Source: an uncultured Paracoccaceae bacterium (GTDB lineage: Bacteria > Pseudomonadota > Alphaproteobacteria > Rhodobacterales > Rhodobacteraceae). From it: a stretch of DNA of 64,000 nucleotides. Position numbers and translations under genes: made by a program. The notes under the pieces were generated by a model that made no database searches, was not told where the DNA came from, and was given only the letters and a program-made list of their open reading frames with translations. Positions within the stretch are counted from its first letter, which is position 1, and every line of letters begins with the position of its first letter. Where the stretch lies: positions 248,001-312,000 of the forward strand of contig CALSNT010000009.1 of assembly GCA_943787785.1 (NCBI GenBank). Reading direction: 5' to 3'. Of this stretch, positions 45,226-53,275 are shown piece by piece.

Positions 45226-46398
45226 TTATCCGGTCCAGCGAGCAGCGGCGGCCACCATGCGCCTCAGCGCCGTTTCGAAGGCAGCATCATCGACCGTCAT
45301 CGCCACGCGGATGTGGCCGGCGGCGGCACGCCCGAAACTTTCGCCGGGCATGACGGCGATTGCCTCTTCATCCAACAGACGGTTGGCGAAGCCTTCTCCG
45401 TCAAGTCCTGTCGCGCGCACATCCAGCATCAGATACATTGCCCCGTCCGGCGGCACGACGCGCAGGATATTTTGCCCGGCGAGGAGTTGCAGCGCCATGT
45501 CCCGGCGGCGACGAAAAGGCGCGGCAATCCGTTCCTCTAGATCGCTGCCCTGAGCGAGTGCGAAAATCGCAGCCTCCTGGATAAACCCAGGCACGCCGTA
45601 GGTCGTATTCGTCGCAAGATCGCCGAGCGCCGCAATCGCCGGCTCTGGCCCGACCACCCAGCCGATCCGGCTTCCGGTCATCGCGTGGCTTTTGCTCATC
45701 GAGCCGACAACCAGCGTGCGCTCGGCCATTCCCGGTTCTGCGCGCGGACTGTGGTGCGTGCCGTTCCAGACCTGAGTGTCGTAAACCTCGTCCGAGATCA
45801 GCCACAGGTCGTGGTCGCGGCAAATCCGTGCGATGCCTTCAATCGCGGGTTTGGGATAGACGGCGCCGGTCGGATTATTCGGAGAGTTGATCAGCAAGGC
45901 GGTCGCCCCATTCGCGGCTTTGGCGATGTCGGTCGCGTCGGGGACGAAGCCAGCTTCGGCACGCGCCGCGACAGCAACCGGCACCGCACCGGTCGCGCGG
46001 ATCGTGCCGGGGTAGGTGGCATAATAGGGGTCGATGAACAGGGCCCGGTCACCAGGATCGCAGGTTGCACGCAGGGCCGCGAACAGTCCCGCCTGACCTC
46101 CGGGGACGATCTGGACATTGCTGGGCTTGGTCGCAACGCCGGTGCGCGTGCTCAGCCGCTCGGCCACCACCTGGCGCAAGCGTGCTAGGCCGGGGACCGC
46201 AGAATAGCCGGTGTTTCCACCGCTTGCGCTGGCATGCATCGCATCCAGAATAATCTGCTCGGTCCGGATGTCATGCTCGCCCTGGGTCAGTTCAATTACG
46301 TCCTGTCCGCCGGCAACCATGGCGCGGGCGCGATAAAACACATCCCACCCGTCGGAGCCGCCCGCATTGATACCGCTGATTTGAGCAGAGAGTCGCAT
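45226..46398 (-). CDS. PLP-dependent class I/II aminotransferase
   Basis: A protein of about 390 residues from the ATG at 46398 (MRLSAQISGINAGGSDGWDV). Fold-type I features: SGGNTGYSAVPGLARLR, LLINSPNNPTGAVYPK, LWLISDEVYD, and the PLP lysine in VVGSMSKSHAMTGSRIGWVVG. It resembles aspartate/aminotransferases acting on 2-oxo acids; the substrate is not assignable. It is the first gene of a minus-strand operon with the PEP-mutase-family gene (10 bp gap), the decarboxylase and the TPM gene. Confidence 0.88.
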   Translation of the reverse strand: MRLSAQISGINAGGSDGWDVFYRARAMVAGGQDVIELTQGEHDIRTEQIILDAMHASASGGNTGYSAVPGLARLRQVVAERLSTRTGVATKPSNVQIVPGGQAGLFAALRATCDPGDRALFIDPYYATYPGTIRATGAVPVAVAARAEAGFVPDATDIAKAANGATALLINSPNNPTGAVYPKPAIEGIARICRDHDLWLISDEVYDTQVWNGTHHSPRAEPGMAERTLVVGSMSKSHAMTGSRIGWVVGPEPAIAALGDLATNTTYGVPGFIQEAAIFALAQGSDLEERIAAPFRRRRDMALQLLAGQNILRVVPPDGAMYLMLDVRATGLDGEGFANRLLDEEAIAVMPGESFGRAAAGHIRVAMTVDDAAFETALRRMVAAAARWTG

Positions 46399-46447
46399 TT
46401 GGCGACAGGACATCGCGGGGGCCAAAAGGGCAACCCCTGGGCCGGTG

Positions 46448-46480
46448 TCGTCTTGTTGAAAATACCGTCGCCGGAGGCCC
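46448..46480. repeat. Degenerate family A repeat fragment
   Basis: TCTTGTTGAAAATACCGTCG then CCGGAGG keeps the core of family A but lacks the terminal hairpin. It lies after the ygfZ stop. Confidence 0.4.
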
Positions 46481-46508
46481 CGCGACCCCGAAGGGGGGGC
46501 TTAATCCC

Positions 46509-47282
46509 TTATGCTGGAAGGTCGGCCAAGGTCACGCTAGCATCCCCGGCGCACATGTCGCCCGTCGCCCGGTCGAACCGCAGATAGGCAATCGCGTGTC
46601 CGCCCGACTGGGTGAATAGGGTCCCGGCAGATTTACCATCAGCGATGATCTCGGTCCCGACCGGTGCGGCACCCTCGATTTCGACGAGGGCGAGGCCCTT
46701 TCGCAACGCAGTCTTGTGTTTCATGCGGGCGGTTACTTCCTGCCCGACGTAACAGCCCTTTCGGAAATCGACGCCGTGCAGCCGTTCGAACCCGCATTCA
46801 AGCGGGTAGGAGTCATTGGCGATCAGCTCGATTCCAGTCTCGGGGATGTTATGCGCGACGCGGATTGCGTCCCAGTTGATTGCAGGAGTGTCTCCGTCTC
46901 CGGCTAGGTCATATGCCCGCCAGCCGAGGTCGGGATGGCGCGGGTCGGGCAGGGCGCCATCGGGGGCGTCCCCCAGGCCGCGCGTTACCGAAACTCCGGC
47001 CGCGTCGATGCTCACATCTGCGCGAAGTCGATACATCGACAGGCGCTGGACAAGTGCGTCGGCAACCTCCGCCTTGACGTCAAGAAGCAACACATCGCCC
47101 TGATCAAGCAAAAAAAAGTCGAACAAATATTTGCCCTGAGGCGTCAGCAGTGCGGCCCAGATCAGCCCGCCGCGTGTCACGTCATTGGTGACCAGCCCTT
47201 GCAGAAAATCCACCCGATCCTTGCCGCCAATGCGCAGCACTGTCCGGTCCGTCGCCACTTCGCCTGTTTTCATCGCGCTCAT
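46509..47282 (-). CDS. ygfZ: Folate-binding protein YgfZ
   Basis: A 257-residue GcvT-like protein that helps maintain certain Fe-S enzymes using tetrahydrofolate. The signature KGCYVGQEVTARMKHK is complete with its conserved Cys. The N-terminus RTVLRIGGKDRVDFLQGLVTNDV and FDFFLLDQGDVLLLDVKAEV are typical. It is divergent from the glycosyltransferase with a 48 bp gap. The upstream aminotransferase operon on the same strand is separated by 110 bp. Confidence 0.92.
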   Translation of the reverse strand: MSAMKTGEVATDRTVLRIGGKDRVDFLQGLVTNDVTRGGLIWAALLTPQGKYLFDFFLLDQGDVLLLDVKAEVADALVQRLSMYRLRADVSIDAAGVSVTRGLGDAPDGALPDPRHPDLGWRAYDLAGDGDTPAINWDAIRVAHNIPETGIELIANDSYPLECGFERLHGVDFRKGCYVGQEVTARMKHKTALRKGLALVEIEGAAPVGTEIIADGKSAGTLFTQSGGHAIAYLRFDRATGDMCAGDASVTLADLPA

Positions 47283-47330
47283 GTCCGGTGATATAGGCGG
47301 ACATGCGCCCGGATACCATGGCGAGGATAC

Positions 47331-48017
47331 ATGCCAGCCCCGATCACTGTCATCATCCCGACCCTGAACGCCGCAGAAGCGCTCGCCAACGCCTCCGTTG
47401 CCCTTATGCCGGGGGTCGAGGCCGGGCTGATCCGCGCGCTGGTGGTTAGCGATGGCGGCTCGCAGGATGAAACGGTCGAGGCCGCGTACCAGCTTGGGGC
47501 GACACTGGTGTCAGGCCCACCGGGACGTGGAGGCCAGATTGCACGTGGCGTGGCTACTGCCACGACGGAATGGCTGCTGATTTTGCACGCAGATAGCTGG
47601 CCCGAAGACGACTGGACCAGGCCGGTCGCAAACCACATCGCTGACCATCCGGATCGCGCAGGGTGGTTCCGTCTTCGCTATCGTGCGACCGGCCTCGCGC
47701 CACGAATCGTTGCGGGCTGGGCGAATTTTCGTTCGTCGTTTTTTGGTCTTCCCTATGGCGACCAGGGGCTGCTGATCCGGGCTGATCTGCTGACCTCGAT
47801 TGGCGGTGTGCCTGACCTGCCACTGATGGAGGACGTGGCGCTGGCTCGCGCGTTGCGGGGACGGCTGAAAAGGCTGGACGGCACAGTGAGCACGTCGGCA
47901 GAGCGCTATTTATCAGGCGGCTGGATACGTCGGGGCGGGCGCAACCTTTGGACACTGGCGCGGTATTTGATGGGGGCTGATCCGGCGCGGCTGGCTGAGC
48001 GCTATCGACACCGGTAA
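47331..48017 (+). CDS. Family 2 glycosyltransferase, TIGR04283-like
   Basis: A 228-residue GT2. It has ITVIIPTLNAAEALANA, the acidic nucleotide-sugar site VVSDGGSQDET, then GPPGRGGQIARG and LILHADSWPEDDWTRP (DXS/D motif), YGDQGLLIRADLL and LPLMEDVALARAL (acid base region). This set matches the subfamily found with radical SAM/arsenosugar-type genes; here no such partner is adjacent, and the radical SAM gene at 29.4 kb is not an obvious ArsS. The acceptor is unknown. It is soluble, with no membrane helix. Confidence 0.82.
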   Translation: MPAPITVIIPTLNAAEALANASVALMPGVEAGLIRALVVSDGGSQDETVEAAYQLGATLVSGPPGRGGQIARGVATATTEWLLILHADSWPEDDWTRPVANHIADHPDRAGWFRLRYRATGLAPRIVAGWANFRSSFFGLPYGDQGLLIRADLLTSIGGVPDLPLMEDVALARALRGRLKRLDGTVSTSAERYLSGGWIRRGGRNLWTLARYLMGADPARLAERYRHR

Positions 48018-48039
48018 GTGTCCGCACCTGTTCATCATT

Positions 48040-48105
48040 GGTTCGAAAATATCCCCGCCGCATGTATGATTTTCCGTCGGAAAATCATACTTTCCCCATA
48101 GGGCA
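48040..48105. repeat. Dispersed stem-loop repeat, family A
   Basis: TTCGAAAATATCCCCGCCGC precedes a long perfect hairpin, TATGATTTTCC-GTC-GGAAAATCATA. Between the convergent glycosyltransferase and ABC exporter genes. Confidence 0.65.
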
Positions 48106-48126
48106 GCAACGTAAAAAGCGACGCCG

Positions 48127-49920
48127 TCAGTGCGCCTTCGCACCCTTGCCGCGAAACTGCATGTGATAAAGGTCCGCATAGCGACCGTCGCGCTCCAGCA
48201 ACTCCGTATGGGGGCCTTCTTCGACCACCTGGCCTCCGTCCAGAACCACGATTTTGTCAGCATTCTGTACCGTCGACAGGCGATGCGCGATGGTCAGGGT
48301 CGTGCGCCCCTCGGCCAGCCGGTCCAGCGCTTCCTGTACCAGCTTCTCGCTTTCGGTATCCAGCGCGCTCGTCGCCTCGTCCAGCAAGAGCACCGGGGTA
48401 TCGCGCAGCAGGGCGCGTGCAATAGCCACCCGCTGACGCTGCCCGCCAGACAAAGCTGAGCCACGCGGTCCGACGCGACTGTCCAATCCATTCGGCAACA
48501 GGTCGAGGAACTCGCTGACCCGCGCCGCATCCAGTACGGAACGAAGCCGGTCATCCGGGACATCCGTTTCGCCAAGAACGATATTTTCGCGCAAGGTTTC
48601 GTCAAACAGCAACGCATCCTGAGTCACTGTCGAAAACAAGCCGCGCAGATCGGCCAGCGCCATGTCGCGCCCATCAACTCCCCCCACCAGAATGCGCCCG
48701 TCGTCGGGGTCGATAAGGCGGGTGAGGGCTTTGAAAATAGTGGTTTTTCCCGCACCGGATGCGCCGACCAACGCCGTCGTCTTGCCCGCCGCGGCGGTAA
48801 AGCTGACGTCGCGAAGCACCGGCAATTCGCCGTATGCGAAGCTTACACCTTCCAGGCGCACATCGAACGGACCCGCCGGGCGCGCCGCGGGGGCCGCCGG
48901 TGTTGTGATTGTCGGCGGCGTGTCGAGCAGACCGAACACCCGCTCAAGACTGGCTGCCGCTGTCTGGATCGTTCCTGCCATCGTGCCAAGCCGTTTGACC
49001 GGTTGGAACGTCAGGATCATTGCCGTCAGGAAGGACATGAAATCACCGACGGTCTTGTCGCCGCCGACAATCTCGGTTCCGGCAAGGATCATCACTCCGA
49101 AGAATCCGATCCCGGTGACAATGTCGACAAATCCCGGCAGCGTTGCGCGCGCCATTTCCGAGCGGATCGCCCCATCGATGATCTTGTTGATCAGCGTCTT
49201 GTAGAGGCCTTGTTGATAGTCCTCCATCTCGTTCAGCTTGATCGCATCGACGCCGTGCAGAATTTCGTTCAGACGGGTCGAGCGGCGGGCGCTGTCTTCG
49301 CGCAATCGGCTGGTCCGTTTGCGGATGTAGCGCTGGATGACCAGAATCGGGACGACCAGCAGGGGCACACCGATCAGTGCTGTCAGGGTCCAACTGACAT
49401 CAATCGACAGCGTCACCCACATCAGCGCAGCCAGAGTGATGATATCGCGCCCCAGACCTTCGACAAGCGTCCGCCAGACGGCCTGAACAGCCGACGTATC
49501 GCCTTGAATGCGCTCCATCAGGTGCCCCGGCGCGTTCGCCTGAAAGAACACCGAATCCAGATGCAGCACATGGCCCACCAGATCGACCTGCATGTCCGAC
49601 GAGCAGCGCTGAGAGATGCGCATCACGATCATCCGGTTCAGCACACCGACGACGGCGCGGACTGTGAATATAAGCAGGATGGCACTGCCGACCCACCACA
49701 GCGCATCCAGTTCGCCTGCCACGAAGATATTGTCGAAAACCGGCTTCAGCATATAGCTGAACAACCCGGTCGAAGCGCCTTCGATCGTCATTAGAATGAA
49801 GGCGACCGCCATCCATCCGATGTGCTTGTGCAGATAGGTGCGCCACAGGCGGGTCACCAGCGGCCAGGCGGGTTGCTGATCCTTGGAATAGGTGTCGCTC
49901 ACCGCGTGTGGCTCCGGCAT
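48127..49920 (-). CDS. MsbA-like ABC transporter, fused permease and ATPase
   Basis: A protein of about 597 residues from the ATG at 49920 (MPEPHAVSDTYSKDQ). Six membrane helices in the first 320 residues form an ABC exporter domain, followed by an ATPase with Walker A ALVGASGAGKTTI, signature ALSGGQRQR, Walker B PVLLLDEATSALD and the switch IAHRLSTVQNAD. Homodimeric exporters of this type move lipid A-like lipids or drugs. ATGs further upstream add residues with no family character. Single-gene unit, divergent from the class V aminotransferase. Confidence 0.9.
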   Translation of the reverse strand: MPEPHAVSDTYSKDQQPAWPLVTRLWRTYLHKHIGWMAVAFILMTIEGASTGLFSYMLKPVFDNIFVAGELDALWWVGSAILLIFTVRAVVGVLNRMIVMRISQRCSSDMQVDLVGHVLHLDSVFFQANAPGHLMERIQGDTSAVQAVWRTLVEGLGRDIITLAALMWVTLSIDVSWTLTALIGVPLLVVPILVIQRYIRKRTSRLREDSARRSTRLNEILHGVDAIKLNEMEDYQQGLYKTLINKIIDGAIRSEMARATLPGFVDIVTGIGFFGVMILAGTEIVGGDKTVGDFMSFLTAMILTFQPVKRLGTMAGTIQTAAASLERVFGLLDTPPTITTPAAPAARPAGPFDVRLEGVSFAYGELPVLRDVSFTAAAGKTTALVGASGAGKTTIFKALTRLIDPDDGRILVGGVDGRDMALADLRGLFSTVTQDALLFDETLRENIVLGETDVPDDRLRSVLDAARVSEFLDLLPNGLDSRVGPRGSALSGGQRQRVAIARALLRDTPVLLLDEATSALDTESEKLVQEALDRLAEGRTTLTIAHRLSTVQNADKIVVLDGGQVVEEGPHTELLERDGRYADLYHMQFRGKGAKAH

Positions 49921-50086
49921 GGGATTGGCGTCGCCACAGGCGCGCCCCTTGGCAGGCGGGTCTAGCGCGCACCCGGTGCGAGGGCAAGCAGACAGGGCGA
50001 CAGGATTGGGCAACAGGACGGGGTGGATTGACGTTGCTCAGATGCGGTCATAGGCCAAGGCAATCGAACGAGGTGAGGGGCAGCAG

Positions 50087-51277
50087 ATGACACTTGGACA
50101 GGGCCAGCATTATCTGGCAATCCCCGGCCCATCGGTGATGCCTGACCGGGTGTTGGCGGCGATGCACCGTGCGGCTCCGAACATCTATGAAGGTGCCATG
50201 ACCGATGCAATGCCGGGCATCGTCGCTGACCTCAAATCCATTGCCCGCACCCGCCACGATGTCGCGATCTACATTGGCAACGGCCATGCGGCCTGGGAGG
50301 CAGCATTGGCAAACACCCACGCCCCCGGCGATCTGGCGCTGGTTCTGGCCACCGGCCGGTTCGCGCACGGCTGGGCGGGCATGGCGGATGCGATGCAGAT
50401 CGATACACGGATCATCGACCACGGCACTTCCACTCCGGTGGACCCTGCTCGACTGGCCGAAGCGCTGGCAGCCGATCCCGAGCATCGGATCAAATCGGTG
50501 CTGGTGGTGCAGGCCGACACCTCGACCAGCGTGCTGAGCGACATTGCGCCTCTGCGTGCCGTTCTGGATGCTGCGGGGCACCCGGCACTGCTGATGGTGG
50601 ACTGCATCGCCTCGTTGGCGTGTGACCGGTTCGAGATGGACGCCTGGGGCGTCGATCTGATGGTTGCTGGCAGTCAAAAAGGATTGATGACGCCACCGGG
50701 AATGGCCTTCGTCTTTTTCAATGACCGCGCGAGGGCAGCGGCCCCGGCGCATGTCAGCAGCTATTGGGATTGGCGACCCCGGACCGCTGCGAAGAACCTG
50801 TCACAGTATTTCTGCGGCACCGCGCCAACGCACCATTTGTTTGCCTTGCGCGAAGCGCTCGACATGATCGCCGAGGAAGGGATGGAGGCCGTCTGGACGC
50901 GTCATGACACCCTGGCCCGTGCAATCTGGGCGGCGGCTGAAGGCTGGCGGGCTGGTGGCGCGCTCCGTCTGAATGTCGGTGACGCGGCGCATCGCAGCCG
51001 TGCCGTGACGACCCTGCATTTGCCACAACCGAAAGCCACCGAGCTGCGCCGCTGGCTTGAAGCGAACGCGGGCGTAACACTGGGCATTGGTCTGGGGTTC
51101 GAAACTGATGATGACCCCGACGCGACCGGAACCTTTCGGATCGGTCACATGGGCCACGTGAATGCTCATATGGTGATGGGCGTTTTGGGGGTGGTCGAGG
51201 CAGGTCTGAACGCGCTCGATATCCCGCATGGGGCAGGGGCCTTGTCGGCGGCTTCCGAGGTGATCTCAGTGGTCTGA
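50087..51277 (+). CDS. Class V aminotransferase, serine/alanine-glyoxylate type
   Basis: A 396-residue PLP enzyme. It starts GQGQHYLAIPGPSVMPDRVL and includes IYIGNGHAAWEAALANTHAP, LLMVDCIASLACDRFEMDAW and the PLP lysine in VAGSQKGLMTPPGMAFV. The C-terminus FRIGHMGHVNAHMVMGVLG is typical of serine-glyoxylate or alanine-glyoxylate aminotransferases. It could serve glyoxylate or serine-cycle metabolism. Its 3' end overlaps the tail of a small convergent gene by 12 bp. Confidence 0.87.
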   Translation: MTLGQGQHYLAIPGPSVMPDRVLAAMHRAAPNIYEGAMTDAMPGIVADLKSIARTRHDVAIYIGNGHAAWEAALANTHAPGDLALVLATGRFAHGWAGMADAMQIDTRIIDHGTSTPVDPARLAEALAADPEHRIKSVLVVQADTSTSVLSDIAPLRAVLDAAGHPALLMVDCIASLACDRFEMDAWGVDLMVAGSQKGLMTPPGMAFVFFNDRARAAAPAHVSSYWDWRPRTAAKNLSQYFCGTAPTHHLFALREALDMIAEEGMEAVWTRHDTLARAIWAAAEGWRAGGALRLNVGDAAHRSRAVTTLHLPQPKATELRRWLEANAGVTLGIGLGFETDDDPDATGTFRIGHMGHVNAHMVMGVLGVVEAGLNALDIPHGAGALSAASEVISVV

Positions 51278-51472
51278 GTCGGTCCTGATCGCAACCCGAT
51301 CTTCGGCCCGCGTCAGCCCGCGTGTCGCCACCCAGCCACTGAACAACACCCAGACAAACCCGGCCCAGGCCCAGAGCGCGAAGAGCGCGATGAAGATCAG
51401 CACGAAGACCGACACCAGAAACGGCGTTGTGTAATCTTCGACCCGTCCGGGGCGGTGTTGGCGATCGCTCAT
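51266..51472 (-). CDS. Small single-span membrane protein
   Basis: A 68-residue protein with one long hydrophobic segment (about 18-50, PFLVSVFVLIFIALFALWAW ...) after a basic N-terminus MSDRQHRPGRVEDYTTPF. I recognise the N-terminal RHxPGxVEDYTTPF pattern as recurring in Rhodobacteraceae small proteins, but know no function. It overlaps the 3' end of the convergent aminotransferase. The 263 bp upstream (51473-51735) hold no gene I can support. Confidence 0.65.
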   Translation of the reverse strand: MSDRQHRPGRVEDYTTPFLVSVFVLIFIALFALWAWAGFVWVLFSGWVATRGLTRAEDRVAIRTDSDH

Positions 51473-51735
51473 GCGAAAGATGGTAGCACAGAGTTTCGCG
51501 CCGTCGAATAACTTCGGCGAGATTTGGCCGGGTGACAGGGCGTGGCGGGCGGCATGGCTGCTGAAACGTCCGGGTCTCGGGATGTAAAATCCCCCGGTGC
51601 CAGCCCTCCCCGGGATTTCTTCAGCGAAAAGACGGGAAAGTGGAGGTGGGCGAAGCGTACGTGGGATGAATCGATCTGAAATTCCGCGGGTAAGAAATAG
51701 GATGACCGGGTGCCACTGCGTGGCAGTCCGACCCC

Positions 51736-52842
51736 CTATTGTCGCGCGTCAGCCAGCGCCATTGGCAATGCTGAGGCAAAGGCGTCCAGATCCCCGGATT
51801 GTCCGGCGCTGATCCGCACGCAGCGATCTTGCGGCGCGACAAACGGCATCCTCACGAAAATTCCGCGCGCGATCAGCCCCGCCAGGACCGAGCGCGCAAA
51901 ATCTCCGTCGCGGCCGCAGTCAATCGCAACGAAGTTGGTGGCTGAGGGGAGGGCATTCAGACCATTCCGAGCCGCAATCACCCCGATCTGGTCGCGTGCA
52001 GCAGCGACATCCGCGATCACTTGCGCCAGATATGTCTGGTCCCTCAATGCTGCCAGCGCGCCCGCCTGCGCGATCCGGTTCACGGCGAAATGGTTGCGGA
52101 CCTTTTTGAAGGCCGTGATCAGGTCGGCGTGTCCAATCGCATAGCCGACCCGCGCGCCCGCCATGCCGTAAGCCTTTGAAAATGTGCGCATCCGGATCAC
52201 ACGCGGTTCCGAAATATCCAGTGGCGGCAGGGCGTTGGTGGGCGCAAGTTCGCCGTAGGCTTCATCCAGAATCAGCACAGCGCCATCGGGTACGTGGCCA
52301 ATCATTTCAGTCACCGTATCGGCCCCGTGCCAGCTGCCCATCGGATTGTCCGGGTTGGCGAAGTAAATCAATTTGGCGTCCACCTCGGCGGCTTTGGCCA
52401 GAAGTGCATCAGGGTCTTCACGATCGTCTCGGTAAGGGAGTTTATGCAGCGCGCCGCCAAACCCTGCGACGTGGAAGTTGAACGTCGGATACGCGCCATC
52501 GCTTGTAACCACCGCATCGCCAGGGCTGACAACCAGCCGCACCAGATAGCCCAGCAATGCGTCGATGCCTTCGCCAACCATGATATTTTCGGCCGGGACC
52601 CTGTGATGCGCGGCCAATGCCTCCCTCAGGTCGTGGTTCTCTGGATCGCCGTATTTCCAGACGTCGCTTGCCGCAGCCTGCATCGCGGCGATTGCCTTGG
52701 GGGATGGCCCGAACACATTCTCGTTCGCGCCAAGGCGGGCGGCAAAGACCGCACCCCGCGCACGTTCCTGGGTTTCCGGGCCGACGAAGGGCACGGTGGC
52801 GGGCAGGCTGGCTGCCAGGTCAGTGAATCGAGGGCCCTTCAT
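51736..52842 (-). CDS. HisC-like PLP-dependent aminotransferase
   Basis: A 368-residue fold-type I aminotransferase related to histidinol-phosphate aminotransferase. It has ARLGANENVFGPSPKAIAAM, WKYGDPENHDLREALAA, VGEGIDALLGYLVRLVVSPG, LIYFANPDNPMGSW, LILDEAYGEL and the PLP lysine in RTFSKAYGMAGARVGYAIG. I place the start at 52842 (MKGPRFTDLAASLPATVPFV), although Met codons at 52851 and 52860 are in frame. Without other his genes nearby, the true substrate may be another amino acid. Confidence 0.87.
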   Translation of the reverse strand: MKGPRFTDLAASLPATVPFVGPETQERARGAVFAARLGANENVFGPSPKAIAAMQAAASDVWKYGDPENHDLREALAAHHRVPAENIMVGEGIDALLGYLVRLVVSPGDAVVTSDGAYPTFNFHVAGFGGALHKLPYRDDREDPDALLAKAAEVDAKLIYFANPDNPMGSWHGADTVTEMIGHVPDGAVLILDEAYGELAPTNALPPLDISEPRVIRMRTFSKAYGMAGARVGYAIGHADLITAFKKVRNHFAVNRIAQAGALAALRDQTYLAQVIADVAAARDQIGVIAARNGLNALPSATNFVAIDCGRDGDFARSVLAGLIARGIFVRMPFVAPQDRCVRISAGQSGDLDAFASALPMALADARQ

Positions 52843-52937
52843 CGCGACCATCCTGACCATTCGTGAGGGCCCTGCAAGCCTTGACCCGGTCTCGGGCCGT
52901 CCCCAGATGAATAGCGTAACCAGTGAGAGGTCTTCCC

Positions 52938-53102
52938 ATGCCAAATTTGGACCGCCGAGGCTTCCTCGCCGCATCCGCCGCAGCCCTTAGTCTCCGCGCG
53001 GTGCCGCAGATTGCTGCGAAGACGGGAGGGCGCCGCATTCTGACGTTGGTTTATGACAAATCCCTGGGCATGATGCGGGCCGTTGATCGACTGGTGCCTT
53101 AG
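52938..53102 (+). CDS. 54-residue Tat-signal peptide protein
   Basis: A very short gene encoding a twin-arginine signal (MPNLDRRGFLAASAAALSL) followed by KTGGRRILTLVYDKSLGMMR and a stop. The coding pattern looks real (TLVYDKSLGxMRAVxRLV is a recurring motif I associate with small proteins in this family of bacteria). It starts 95 bp upstream of the divergent HisC-like gene. Export as a free 20-30-residue peptide or a membrane tether are both possible. Confidence 0.55.
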   Translation: MPNLDRRGFLAASAAALSLRAVPQIAAKTGGRRILTLVYDKSLGMMRAVDRLVP

Positions 53103-53158
53103 GGCGATTCAGTCGCACCATTTCCGACACGCCGGTGCCGAGAAACCCGACACAAGCT

Positions 53159-53197
53159 GGGCGAGTGCCAGCCCGCGGGACGGTCAGGCACTCGCCC
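53159..53197. repeat. Palindromic dispersed repeat, family B copy 3
   Basis: GGGCGAGTGCC (53159-53169) and GGCACTCGCCC (53187-53197) form a perfect 11-bp stem with a 17-base loop. The right half (GGCACTCGCCCGGTGGC) lines up with copies 1 and 2. It lies 78 bp before the 3' end of valS, in a convergent gap. Confidence 0.65.
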
Positions 53198-53275
53198 GGT
53201 GGCTTCGCCTTGTTCAGGGCAGTCGGTGCGGTTGAGGCCGATGTCGGCTTCTAGAAGCCAGCTTGCACAAAAAGC

